NCBI RefSeq assembly: GCF_021083305.1
Contig: NZ_JAJFAY010000002.1
Location: forward strand, 620,001 to 684,000
Length of the DNA: 64,000 bases
Direction of reading: 5' to 3'
Origin: Haladaptatus sp. DYF46
GTDB lineage: Archaea; Halobacteriota; Halobacteria; Halobacteriales; Haladaptataceae
Positions within the stretch are counted from its first letter, which is position 1; every line of letters starts with the position of its first letter. Both the position numbers and the translations under genes were made by a program. The notes under the pieces were generated by a model. The model ran no database searches, had not been told where the DNA came from, and worked only from the letters and a program-made list of their open reading frames with translations. Shown here piece by piece: positions 17,163 through 25,034 of the stretch.

Positions 17163-17441
17163 TCACACGGCTTCGGTGGGTTCGTATTCGGTCGCCATGC
17201 GGCCGGCTTCCGTCGCGTATCGGTCGCGGGTTTCCTCGTCCTCGACGGTCCCCAACTGGTCCGCCGAAACGTCGAGCGCGGCGGTGGTCTTCCGCGCTGT
17301 TCCCGTGAAACTCGGGAGCGCACGTTCCTTTCGGAAGTAACGCGACCCGTCGGGCGTCGCGTAGACGAGGATGATGAGGTTCTGTTCGTCGTCCGAGTAC
17401 GTTCGTTCGACCAACCAGACGCGCACAGTGTCGGTGTCCAT
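17163..17441 (-). CDS. Conserved haloarchaeal small protein, function unknown
   Basis: The 92-aa acidic protein (MDTDTVRVWLVERTYSDDEQ) has a beta-rich N-terminal half with LIILVYATPDGSRYFRKERAL and a charged helical C-terminus. It lacks cysteines, signal and membrane segments. It diverges from the YkgJ-family gene across a 73-bp gap. I do not recognise a function; the coherent codon use and strand placement support it as real. Confidence 0.65.
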   Translation of the reverse strand: MDTDTVRVWLVERTYSDDEQNLIILVYATPDGSRYFRKERALPSFTGTARKTTAALDVSADQLGTVEDEETRDRYATEAGRMATEYEPTEAV

Positions 17442-17481
17442 ACGCGGGTTTCGTCGTGAAGCCGGATAGTTCCACCAGACC

Positions 17482-17488
17482 GTTTATG
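17482..17488 (+). promoter_or_regulatory. TATA box of the YkgJ-family gene
   Basis: GTTTATG about 30 nt upstream of ATG17515 gives a leaderless promoter. Confidence 0.5.
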
Positions 17489-17514
17489 CGACAGAGTACC
17501 GTACTTCGGTCGGT

Positions 17515-18369
17515 ATGGAGGTGAACTGCGAGGGGTGTGCAGGCTGTTGTATCGACTGGCGCGACGTCGCTCCCGAAACCACGGACCACGAGCGACGCGG
17601 ACCGCGAAAACCGCTCGACGACGCGTACAACTTCGTTCCACTCATGCGCGGGGAAGTGCAGGCTTTCGTGGAAGCGGGACTCGCCGACGCGCTGACGCCG
17701 CGTCTCTGGCGGGACGAATCCGGGCCGGAAGTGGACGGCGTGACGCTGGCAGCCATCGACGGAAATCCGGCGTTCTTCCTCGGGATTCGGAAACCACCCA
17801 AGCCGGTTGCGCCGTTCGAAACCGAGCCGAGATGGCTCCCGGCCTGTGCCTTCCTCGACCCGGAAACGCTCCAGTGCCGGATTCACGGCGACGAGTTGTA
17901 TCCCACGGAATGCGCGGAGTATCCCGGTCACAATCTCAAATTAGGACGGGAAACCGAGTGTGAACGGGTCGAAACGTCGTTCGACGGAAATCGGTTAGTG
18001 GACGACGAACCGCCGCGAACGCTCTCCGGGTTGCTGCTCGGGCCGCAAGCCATCGGCGAAAAGGTGTTCGTCCATCCCGACCCCGACGAGTTGGCGGGAG
18101 TCGTTGAGCGTCTGCTCGCGGACGAGTTGACCGACGACGACAGATTTCGGTTCGTCGCCACGGCCGTCGCTAATCGACCCGGCACGACGTCCATCGACGA
18201 CGAAACGTACGAATCCGTCCTGACGACGGCACGCGACGCCGACTCGTGGGTCGGTCGCTCGATTCGCCGGTTGGAGGCGATGGCGCGAACCGAATCGGAC
18301 GTTCCGAACGCATCGATCGCAGAACGGGTCGAAACGGATTTCGGCGCACCGGAGACTCCCGGTTGGTAA
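17515..18369 (+). CDS. YkgJ-family cysteine-cluster protein
   Basis: The 284-aa protein has the family's cysteine pattern: CEGCAGCC at residues 5-12, then ACAFLDPETLQCRIHGDELYPTEC with downstream P and H. The cysteines probably bind zinc or an Fe-S centre. The C-terminal 120 residues are helical and specific to haloarchaeal members. Function is unknown for most of the family; an Fe-S oxidoreductase role is often suggested in annotation without proof. Confidence 0.82.
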   Translation: MEVNCEGCAGCCIDWRDVAPETTDHERRGPRKPLDDAYNFVPLMRGEVQAFVEAGLADALTPRLWRDESGPEVDGVTLAAIDGNPAFFLGIRKPPKPVAPFETEPRWLPACAFLDPETLQCRIHGDELYPTECAEYPGHNLKLGRETECERVETSFDGNRLVDDEPPRTLSGLLLGPQAIGEKVFVHPDPDELAGVVERLLADELTDDDRFRFVATAVANRPGTTSIDDETYESVLTTARDADSWVGRSIRRLEAMARTESDVPNASIAERVETDFGAPETPGW

Positions 18370-18392
18370 ATTCGCCGCGAAGAAGAGCCGTG

Positions 18393-18566
18393 CTACTCGG
18401 ATTTCATCTTCTCGAACTGCTTGAGCAAATCTTCGGCAGAGTCGCCGGAGTCGTACTCGACAGTCCCGTGATAATCCGATCGTACGTCATCGAAGGTCGT
18501 ATCGACGGTACTGTTCTTCCGCTCACGGCGTTCGTGTTCTTCTTCGTCATAGGCACCCATTGACAT
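18393..18566 (-). CDS. DUF5786 family small protein
   Basis: The 57-aa, highly charged protein begins MSMGAYDEEEHERRERK and ends GDSAEDLLKQFEKMKSE, which fits the haloarchaeal DUF5786 pattern. Start chosen at ATG18566 to match family N-termini, and supported by ATTAATAA about 30 nt upstream. It is likely intrinsically disordered apart from the C-terminal helix. Function unknown. Confidence 0.75.
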   Translation of the reverse strand: MSMGAYDEEEHERRERKNSTVDTTFDDVRSDYHGTVEYDSGDSAEDLLKQFEKMKSE

Positions 18567-18597
18567 GACAACCACACTCATACCTTGGCGTGGGGCA

Positions 18598-18605
18598 GTT
18601 ATTAA
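18598..18605 (-). promoter_or_regulatory. TATA box of the DUF5786 gene
   Basis: ATTAATAA on the minus strand, roughly 32-39 nt upstream of ATG18566. Confidence 0.45.
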
Positions 18606-18781
18606 TGTAACGGATAATCACATTATTCGTTCAGGATGTACCATCGTCAGACGCAAGGGGGAAGCAGGAAAAACGGACCGAGCAGGAAGTCGGGAAAAAC
18701 GACGGGGAAGGAGGTGACGACGGTCGGAGACGACCCGTGAGGTGCATAACACGTAAACATTCTCGGTTACTAGGTTCCTCC

Positions 18782-19792
18782 GTGGCAAGCCCGCTCCGCT
18801 TTCGCCGCTCTACGGAGCGGTGGGACGACGACCGCATAACGACGGAGTTGTACTCGCACCTCGATTCGAACCTCGGGGCGCGTTCGACGACCCCCCACTA
18901 CGTGGAACCGAACGGCTTCGACGCCCGACGGTTCGAGATGGACAACGGCGACGTGGCGCTGTTCCTCTGGAACGACGAACTCGCCTATTGGCTCGGCAAC
19001 ACCGAGACACCCCCCGCACTATGGCGAACGAACAAGTTCACCTTCGACGAGGTTCCGTACCCCATCGCGCGGTGGAGTCAGCGCGAACTCCTCGCCGATT
19101 TGGCCGTCGAGTCGCCATGGCTGGCCGAATACGACTACCTCTCGTGGTTCTTCCTTCCCGTTTTCTTCTCGAAGGACGGCCGCGAGACCTCGCGGGCGTT
19201 CTTCCGCAAGTACGCAGCGGGCTTTCCCGACGCGACGCGGGACGAAGCCCTCTCGTTTTACGAGCGGTTCCTCAGCACCGGCGCGTTGGACGGTTATCGG
19301 TACACGATGGCCTCGAAACTCGGGACGAGCGAGTATTTCGACGAGAACCGGATGAGTTCCACGATGAGCGAGTTCACCGTGGCGAAGGTGTTGACCGACG
19401 CCGGATACGGCGTCGAACCCGAAATCGAAGTGACGACCGGTCACTCGCTCGACTTCCGCGCCGACCCGCCCGACGGCAACCAATCGTCGTTGGTCGAAGT
19501 GACGCGCCCGCGGCCGCCGACGCGCCGGGCGGCGGATACGCCCGTCGCGGCGGTGCGCGAGACGGCCGAGACGAAGACGAACGGACAGTTGAGCGAACAC
19601 GGCGGCGGGGCCGTGCTGTTCGTCGATTGCACCGGCTTCAGGGACGACGAATGGGCGGCCGTCGTCGGCGAACAACCCGGCGTGCGCCACCGTCCGGCGG
19701 TCGTCTTTCGTGCTCGTCCGTCGGGACGCATCGAAGCCTACGAAAAGGGGTCGGTTCCGCTCTCGCTAAATCGGGCCCTCGAATGGGTCTGA
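18782..19792 (+). CDS. DUF5784 family protein with PD-(D/E)XK-like region
   Basis: The 336-aa protein starts at GTG18782 (VASPLRFRRSTERWDDDRI); the longer in-frame ATG at 18737 adds residues unlike the family. The N-terminal part is typical of DUF5784. From about residue 185 there is EFTVAKVLTDAGYGVEPEIEV, HSLDFRADP and SSLVEVTRPRPPT, then KTNGQL: the spacing of E, D, ExT and K/Q resembles a restriction-endonuclease-like core. Nuclease activity is inference. A convergent DUF5789-like gene ends 5 bp away. Confidence 0.75.
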   Translation: MASPLRFRRSTERWDDDRITTELYSHLDSNLGARSTTPHYVEPNGFDARRFEMDNGDVALFLWNDELAYWLGNTETPPALWRTNKFTFDEVPYPIARWSQRELLADLAVESPWLAEYDYLSWFFLPVFFSKDGRETSRAFFRKYAAGFPDATRDEALSFYERFLSTGALDGYRYTMASKLGTSEYFDENRMSSTMSEFTVAKVLTDAGYGVEPEIEVTTGHSLDFRADPPDGNQSSLVEVTRPRPPTRRAADTPVAAVRETAETKTNGQLSEHGGGAVLFVDCTGFRDDEWAAVVGEQPGVRHRPAVVFRARPSGRIEAYEKGSVPLSLNRALEWV

Positions 19793-19796
19793 TAGA

Positions 19797-20081
19797 TTAG
19801 AAGGAGATCTGGTCGGGGCCGAACGTCCCCATCGTCGTCGGGTCGCGGTCGCTGTAGTGGCGGCGACCGATTGCCTTGCTGCTGAGGCCGTTGTACATCG
19901 CCTCTTGGGCCTGTTGTGACGAATCGTACGTCTCGTTTCCGACCCGTGCGAGCACTTCTTCCAGCGTCTCGGTCCCGTTCGGAAGGTCGATAACGTAGTC
20001 GCCGTGGGATGCGATCAACTGTTCCGTGTCGGTCGGATAGTTGTGTGAGTCGAGCAGTTCACTTGCTTGCTTCAACGTCAT
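19797..20081 (-). CDS. DUF5789-like small protein
   Basis: The 94-aa protein contains DLPNGTETLEEVLARVG, ETYDSSQQAQEAMY and SSKAIGRRHYSDRDPTTMG, a layout I associate with DUF5789-type haloarchaeal proteins that resemble small helical DNA- or protein-binding domains. The gene is led by a TATA box wrapped in a near-perfect 21-bp palindrome, so it is probably regulated. Function unknown. Confidence 0.65.
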   Translation of the reverse strand: MTLKQASELLDSHNYPTDTEQLIASHGDYVIDLPNGTETLEEVLARVGNETYDSSQQAQEAMYNGLSSKAIGRRHYSDRDPTTMGTFGPDQISF

Positions 20082-20098
20082 TACGAATCAACATACCT

Positions 20099-20119
20099 CA
20101 AAGTTCATTATAAACTTTG
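20099..20119 (-). promoter_or_regulatory. Palindromic operator overlapping the TATA box
   Basis: Half-sites CAAAGTT and AACTTTG lie symmetrically about an AT-rich centre (TTTATAAT on the minus strand), 18-38 nt upstream of ATG20081. A repressor bound here would block TBP/TFB. Confidence 0.55.
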
Positions 20120-20246
20120 TCGCCAAGGTATAGGGTCGAATATAAGGATGTACAATCAGTATAGTCTCATCCGTAGTCGCCGTCCCAATCCGCACAATCC
20201 CCGGTCAAACCACAAACCCCTTCGTCCGAGATGACCGACATGGGGT

Positions 20247-21035
20247 ATGAGCGTTTTTGCGGACCTTCACGTCCACACGACCAACTCCGACGGATCGATG
20301 GAACTCGCCGAGGTTCCGTCGGCCGCCAGGTCGGCGGGCGCTTCGGTCGTCGCCATCACGGACCACGACCGACTCCATCCGGACCTCCCGACGCCGGTCT
20401 CCGTCGTGGACGGTATCACCGTCGTCCACGGCATCGAACTCCGGGTCGAAGCTCCCGGCGGACAGCACGTGGACCTCCTCGGCTACGGCGTCTATCCGAC
20501 GCCCGAACTCGCCGAGGAACTGGAGCGACTACAAACCGACCGCAAGGAGCGCGGACAGACGATCATCGACTGCGTGGAAGAGCGCCTCGGAATCACCCTC
20601 GGCCTCGAATCGCGCGAGGGGTTGGGACGACCGCACATCGCCCGTGCCATCGCCGCACATCCGGAAACGGAGTACGACTTTTCCGGCGCGTTCGAGAACC
20701 TCATCGGCGCGGACGAGCCGTGTTACGTCGCCCGTGACGTGCCGAGTTTCGAGCGTGGCGCGGCCCTCCTCTCGGACGCGAGCGGCCTCGTCGGGCTGGC
20801 CCACCCGTACCGCTACGATGACCCGACGGCGGCGCTCGCACTGACGAGCGAGCTGGACGCCGTCGAGCGATACTATCCCTACGGTCGTGAAGTGGATACG
20901 CGGCCGATAGAACGGGCGATCGCCGACCACAACCTCGTGCCGACGGGCGGGAGCGACGCCCACGAGGACATCCTCGGAAAGGCCGGACTCTCGAAGGAGG
21001 AGTACCGACATTTCAGAAGCGCGGTGACACTCTGA
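20247..21035 (+). CDS. PHP-domain metal-dependent phosphoesterase
   Basis: The 262-aa PHP protein has the metal-binding motifs in order: DLHVHTTNSDGS (residues 6-17), AITDHD (36-41), HGIELR, AHPYRYDD and GGSDAHED. This set is that of stand-alone PHP enzymes related to RNase AM/YciV (nucleoside 3',5'-bisphosphate hydrolysis) and histidinol-phosphatase. The 5' neighbour is divergent, and DUF6757-like gene follows on the same strand. The precise substrate is not determinable. Confidence 0.87.
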   Translation: MSVFADLHVHTTNSDGSMELAEVPSAARSAGASVVAITDHDRLHPDLPTPVSVVDGITVVHGIELRVEAPGGQHVDLLGYGVYPTPELAEELERLQTDRKERGQTIIDCVEERLGITLGLESREGLGRPHIARAIAAHPETEYDFSGAFENLIGADEPCYVARDVPSFERGAALLSDASGLVGLAHPYRYDDPTAALALTSELDAVERYYPYGREVDTRPIERAIADHNLVPTGGSDAHEDILGKAGLSKEEYRHFRSAVTL

Positions 21036-21091
21036 TATCGACGGCGACGAAGAGCGGTGGGTTCAATTTCGTCGAAGCCATACGTTACCCC

Positions 21092-21280
21092 ATGCGGTGT
21101 CATTACTGTAGCCGAGAAGCGACGTTCGCGCCGGAAGTGGGTGGCGTACAGGTCGGCCTCTGCGACACCCATTTTCGGGAGCAGTTCGAATCGCTGTCGG
21201 ATTCGGACGTGATGCAAAAGCTACGGAGCGAACTCGACGTAGACGGTATGGACGGGGCCGACGGCGGAGAGGGAAACTAG
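21092..21280 (+). CDS. Small zinc-ribbon protein, DUF6757-like
   Basis: The 62-aa protein begins MRCHYCSREATFAPEV and continues VGLCDTHFREQFESL: CxxC plus CxxH would hold one zinc. The acidic C-terminal tail carries Gly and Asp. It follows the PHP gene by 57 bp and overlaps the convergent neighbour by 4 bp at the stops. Function unknown. Confidence 0.7.
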   Translation: MRCHYCSREATFAPEVGGVQVGLCDTHFREQFESLSDSDVMQKLRSELDVDGMDGADGGEGN

Positions 21281-21702
21281 TTCCCGGTACACGCCGTGAA
21301 CCGTAGTTCGTCGTACTGATACAGGGAAGCAGTGCCGAGTGTCGACAGCGCGTCGATAACCGACTCCGGGCTTGCCCGGACGCGAACGGTTCGGATGCCC
21401 TCCCGAAAGAGGTAGGAAAGGCCCGTTCTAACCAGCGTCGTCAGCTCCCTCTCGTCTACTGAAACGGGACGCGGACGGGTCTCCTCGCTGGCGGACAGAA
21501 CGAGGGATGCGCCGCCGCCGTTCACGGTATAGACGGTGAGCGTATCGCCTTCGTGTTCCGTTCCGAGAACGTCGGTGGGGTCGAACGGGGGTTCCGCTTC
21601 GTCCAAATCGAGGTCGAGGACGTCGTCCTCTTTTCGCCCGATGGTGTGGTTCACCACCGTCGCCACCTCCCGGGCATTGGAGAGCTTCGGGGATTCATAC
21701 AA
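21277..21702 (-). CDS. Uncharacterised haloarchaeal protein (141 aa)
   Basis: A soluble alpha/beta protein: LDLDEAEPPFDPTDVL, LTVYTVNGGGASLVLSAS, a helix ELTTLVRTGLSYLF and a final QYDELRFTACTG. No cysteine cluster or catalytic motif is evident; the general feel is of HalOD1-like sensory output domains but I cannot confirm this. The only start in frame after the promoter is TTG21702, or an internal GTG. A strong TTTATATA box is at 21717-21725. Confidence 0.6.
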   Translation of the reverse strand: MYESPKLSNAREVATVVNHTIGRKEDDVLDLDLDEAEPPFDPTDVLGTEHEGDTLTVYTVNGGGASLVLSASEETRPRPVSVDERELTTLVRTGLSYLFREGIRTVRVRASPESVIDALSTLGTASLYQYDELRFTACTGN

Positions 21703-21716
21703 CTAGTTGAGAACCG

Positions 21717-21725
21717 ATATATAAA
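21717..21725 (-). promoter_or_regulatory. TATA box of the 141-aa protein gene
   Basis: The minus strand reads ATTTATATA, 15-23 nt upstream of the TTG start. It is close enough that the true start could be slightly internal. Confidence 0.5.
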
Positions 21726-21761
21726 TAACGCGCGGATAGCACAAAGAAGGGTTTTGCTTAC

Positions 21762-22088
<327 letters not shown>

Positions 22089-22117
22089 TCACCTATCGGA
22101 GTAGACGCGAAAGGAGT

Positions 22118-22126
22118 ACTTAAAAC
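22118..22126 (-). promoter_or_regulatory. TATA box of the ferredoxin gene
   Basis: The minus strand reads TTTTAAGTA about 36-44 nt upstream of ATG22082. It is flanked by AAAGG and CCTTT arms that form an imperfect inverted repeat. Confidence 0.5.
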
Positions 22127-22161
22127 CAAGTCCTTTACTTAAGTTTTTTCATCACCAGAAA

Positions 22162-22181
22162 TTTTTAGGTTGGGCTAAAAA
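22162..22181. promoter_or_regulatory. DtxR/Idr-type site between ferredoxin and cupin genes
   Basis: Perfect arms TTTTTAG and CTAAAAA with a 6-nt spacer contain TTAGG-TTGG-GCTAA, one mismatch from the DtxR core. It is about 40-50 bp upstream of both divergent TATA boxes, so it could regulate either gene, or activate from upstream. Confidence 0.6.
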
Positions 22182-22231
22182 CACGCGAGAGAGGCCTCGA
22201 AAGCACCGTGTGGGTTTTTCGCTTTGCAATG

Positions 22232-22241
22232 GGTTTAAATA
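22232..22241 (+). promoter_or_regulatory. TATA box of the cupin gene
   Basis: GGTTTAAATA is a textbook haloarchaeal box. Transcription would start about 22264, giving a 26-nt leader to ATG22290. Confidence 0.65.
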
Positions 22242-22289
22242 CCACCGTTCGTCAGCGGGGTTTTACGGCACCACCTGCGAAGAAACCCC

Positions 22290-22757
22290 ATGGAGAAAGT
22301 TCACGTCGACGATGTCGACGGGCAGATGAGCGCGGGCGACGTTCGGCGGCCGATTTCGAAGGCGCTCGGTGCGGACAACCTCGCCATCAACTACTACGAG
22401 CTCGCGCCCGGCGACAGTTTCGCGTTCGGCTATCACGCACACGACGACCAAGAGGAGGTCTTTTACGTCCAATCCGGCACGACGACGTTCGAGACGGAGA
22501 ACGGGGACGTCGTCGTTTCGGCGGGCGAACTGATTCGCTTCGCACCCGGTGAGTTCCAGCGCGGCGTCAACGAGGGCGACGAACGCGTTACCGCCCTCGC
22601 ACTGGGCGCACCACGGGACACCGAGAACGTGGAGATGTATCGCCGCTGTGAGGAATGTGGCGAACGGACGCAGAACGAGATCGAGATGGCGGACAGCGAG
22701 GAGGAACTCGTCACCTACTGCCTCGACTGCGGGGCGGAAACCGGCCGTTTCGACTGA
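22290..22757 (+). CDS. Cupin-domain protein with C-terminal zinc ribbon
   Basis: The 155-aa protein has a single cupin barrel (about residues 30-105: GYHAHDDQEEVFYVQSG with metal ligands H, H/D, E, and a later PGEFQRGVNEG) and then CEECGERTQ and YCLDCGAETG, a CxxC-CxxC ribbon. The cupin could bind a metal or small ligand and the ribbon nucleic acid or protein. The shared DtxR-type site hints at iron-linked control. Function unassigned. Confidence 0.78.
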   Translation: MEKVHVDDVDGQMSAGDVRRPISKALGADNLAINYYELAPGDSFAFGYHAHDDQEEVFYVQSGTTTFETENGDVVVSAGELIRFAPGEFQRGVNEGDERVTALALGAPRDTENVEMYRRCEECGERTQNEIEMADSEEELVTYCLDCGAETGRFD

Positions 22758-22831
22758 TTGCGTTCACGTTGGGAGGGAAACCCCTCCGTCATCACTGGCG
22801 ACCACCGAACGCCCGACGTCCGTTTTCCGAA

Positions 22832-22844
22832 TTTCCACCGGAAA
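22832..22844. repeat. TTTCC-ACC-GGAAA dyad, copy 1
   Basis: A 13-bp imperfect dyad, identical to copy 2 eighty bases downstream. No G-run follows on either side. Confidence 0.6.
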
Positions 22845-22911
22845 CGGTCCCCTACCATAACTGAGCGCTGTTTGATGGGGAACGCAACTCCTCCAAAACC
22901 CCCGTGTAACT

Positions 22912-22924
22912 TTTCCACCGGAAA
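22912..22924. repeat. TTTCC-ACC-GGAAA dyad, copy 2
   Basis: Identical to copy 1. A CCCCC run starts about 13 nt upstream, so the complementary strand has the dyad followed by GGGGG. Confidence 0.6.
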
Positions 22925-23060
22925 TAGAGGGGTTCGAGAAGGATTCACAAACCCTCCCACTGCGGTCGAAATTCTGACTCCGAAAGGGGAGTTTTCGAGG
23001 GTGCGCGCCAAGCGGCAGACACATGTCAGACGTGAGGGTTGGTGACGTGCCGACAACCCC

Positions 23061-23077
23061 CATCGTTTCCGGTGGAA
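23061..23077 (-). repeat. ORB-like element, copy 3
   Basis: On the minus strand TTCCACCGGAAACGATG leads directly into GGGGG, close to the archaeal ORB core TCCAnnGGAAAC plus G-string. Confidence 0.5.
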
Positions 23078-23163
23078 CTTCGGACACGGGTCGAACAGTG
23101 CGTGAATCAGCCAACGCTTCCGCGATACCGACCTTTTTCGCGTTCGCCCCCGTTTTCAGGTCC

Positions 23164-23955
23164 ATGACGGAGATTCCATCGCCCGGCTTGGGAACGTCCG
23201 GCAACGAGGACCGGGACCAGTGTGCGAAAACGGTACGGACCGCGCTCTCGCTCGGCTATCGACACATCGACACCGCACAGATGTACGACAACGAATCGGG
23301 GGTCGGCGACGGAATCGCCGACGCGGACGTTCCGCGCGAGGAGGTCTTTCTCGCCACGAAGGTCCTCCCGGACAACCTCGCACGCGACGACGTGCTTTCC
23401 AGTACGGAAGAAAGCCTCGACAGGCTCGGCACCGACTACGTGGACCTGCTCTACGTCCACTGGCCGATGAAGGCCTACGACGCCGCGGACACCCTCCCGG
23501 CGTTCGACACGCTGTACGACGAGGGAACGGCGCGCAACGTCGCCGTGAGCAACTACACGCCCGAACTGCTCGACGAGGCGCGTGACATTCTCGACGCACC
23601 CGTCACCGCCAATCAGGTCGAGATGCATCCGCTGTTTCGACAGGACGAACTACACGACTACGCGACGGAACACGACATAACGCTGGTCGCTTACGCTCCC
23701 ATCATGCAGGGCGATGCCGACGACGTTCCCGAACTCCGCGACATCGCGGCGAAGTACGATGCGACGCCGACGCAGATCAGCATCGCGTGGTTACAAGGGT
23801 TGGAGAACGTCGTTCCCATCCCGAAAGCCACGGGTGAGAGCCACCTCCGAGAGAACTTCTCGGCCCCCGAATTGGACGAGGAGGACATGGCGAAAATAGC
23901 CGCCATCGACCGCGAGGAGCGACTCGTGGACCCGGACGGGGCCGCGTGGAACTAG
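23164..23955 (+). CDS. Aldo/keto reductase
   Basis: The 263-aa NADPH-dependent oxidoreductase has the catalytic tetrad context: HIDTAQMYDNE (Asp, Tyr), FLATKV (Lys) and YVHWPM (His). The coenzyme-binding end reads VPIPKATGESHLRENF. Length is slightly short for the family but all core strands are present. ATG23164 is used because the in-frame upstream sequence overlaps the ORB-like dyads and has no family similarity. It is convergent with the lipoprotein gene at 23952 (4-bp overlap). Confidence 0.88.
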   Translation: MTEIPSPGLGTSGNEDRDQCAKTVRTALSLGYRHIDTAQMYDNESGVGDGIADADVPREEVFLATKVLPDNLARDDVLSSTEESLDRLGTDYVDLLYVHWPMKAYDAADTLPAFDTLYDEGTARNVAVSNYTPELLDEARDILDAPVTANQVEMHPLFRQDELHDYATEHDITLVAYAPIMQGDADDVPELRDIAAKYDATPTQISIAWLQGLENVVPIPKATGESHLRENFSAPELDEEDMAKIAAIDREERLVDPDGAAWN

Positions 23956-24872
23956 TTACCGTTCCAGCGCACCCACCACGACCCGTTGCCGTCGCTGCCT
24001 TTCCACTCGACGGTCAAATCGTCGACCGTCTTATCGGCGGCAAGTTCGTAGGCGAGCCACCCGGATAGACTTTCGCCGGACGCGACGGTTCTGTCGCCGA
24101 ACCGGTTGACTTTATACTGCCCATCTTCCTTCGTGATGTCCGTTGGTGAAATCTCTTTGCCGCCGACCACCAAGTGAATCTGTTCGCCCTTCGGAAGGGT
24201 CTGTTTCATACGGAACTTGTTCTCGGCTTTGACGGTTACGAAGGCCCACTGTTTTCCATCGCTCGCCTCCACCATCTCGGACCCACCGCTGCCCGTCTCG
24301 TATCGGTAGTGGTCGGTGAGGGTGATGTCCTGTATCGTCACGACGACCTCCGTCGGACTGCGGAAGGTCTGGCCGAGCGAGAGTTTCTCGCCGACGATGT
24401 CGATGGTGAACGTCTTTTTCAACTTCTCGATATGGTATTTGACCGTCGCCACGTACGGATACGTGAGTTTGGTGGACCACTTCGTCGTCTCTCCGGGGGC
24501 GATTTTGTCGGTCTTTAGCTGCCCCATCTGCTGTGAACCCGGCGTGTTACCGTTCACCTGAACCGGAGACGTGAACGCCTTCTTCTTATCGCCGACGTTC
24601 TTGAGGGTCAACGAGAGCATGAACTCCTGACCCATGGTGACCTTGTTGGGCACGTTCGCCGCGACGAGTTGGAAACCGCCAACGGTGGCTTTTCCATCAC
24701 CCCCGTCGTCCCCACCCGAGGTCGTTTTGTTCGACGGTCCCGACCCATCCGTTTGTTTCTTGTTCGAATCGTCCCCATTCCCGCCGTTCTTCGGCCCGGA
24801 ACCGGTACACCCCGCCAAGGCCCCCCCGGCGAGTGTCGTTCCAGACGCCAGCAGAAATCTTCTACGGCGCAT
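23952..24872 (-). CDS. Tat lipoprotein with DUF4352-like domains
   Basis: The 306-aa lipoprotein begins MRRRRFLLASG with a lipobox ending LAGC, then a Gly/Asn/Asp/Lys linker. Two immunoglobulin-like domains follow: about 70-165 (NKVTMGQEFMLSLTLKNVG, like CARDB/DUF4352) and about 170-300 (GQTFRSPTEVVVTIQD, WAFVTVKAENK), the arrangement of extracellular DUF4352 proteins. Role unknown; probably surface adhesion or ligand binding. A TTTATTTA box centred 27 nt upstream supports ATG24872 over the longer frame. Confidence 0.75.
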   Translation of the reverse strand: MRRRRFLLASGTTLAGGALAGCTGSGPKNGGNGDDSNKKQTDGSGPSNKTTSGGDDGGDGKATVGGFQLVAANVPNKVTMGQEFMLSLTLKNVGDKKKAFTSPVQVNGNTPGSQQMGQLKTDKIAPGETTKWSTKLTYPYVATVKYHIEKLKKTFTIDIVGEKLSLGQTFRSPTEVVVTIQDITLTDHYRYETGSGGSEMVEASDGKQWAFVTVKAENKFRMKQTLPKGEQIHLVVGGKEISPTDITKEDGQYKVNRFGDRTVASGESLSGWLAYELAADKTVDDLTVEWKGSDGNGSWWVRWNGN

Positions 24873-25034
24873 GGGTAATTTATATACGACCATGTAAATA
24901 AAGACTCGGGAAGTCATTCGTTTACTGAGATATCAGGTAAGCGTTCGGAGTTTTTGCGTGTGGATTGCTGACACATATGTCGGGAAAGGAGCGTCGCCGG
25001 AACTCGTATTCGAACGAAGTGCCAACGGATAGCC

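Larger units (their letters stand above)
22758..23163. other. 406-bp gene-free region with ORB-like dyads
   Basis: No coding sequence is convincing. The region holds three copies of the dyad TTTCC-N3-GGAAA (22832-22844, 22912-22924, and 23066-23077 truncated by one base). The last is followed, on the minus strand, by a run of five G, as in archaeal origin recognition boxes. A GGAGGG/CCCTCC hairpin at 22772-22787 just after the cupin stop could help end transcription. Confidence 0.5.

Noticed and set aside
22772..22787. GGAGGG/CCCTCC hairpin taken as a terminator
   Set aside because: No T-run follows and archaeal genes usually end at T-rich tracts, so it was mentioned only as a possibility.
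22764..23204. A 146-aa minus-strand frame across the ORB-like region
   Set aside because: It crosses the aldo/keto reductase start and the repeats, and has no protein-like pattern.
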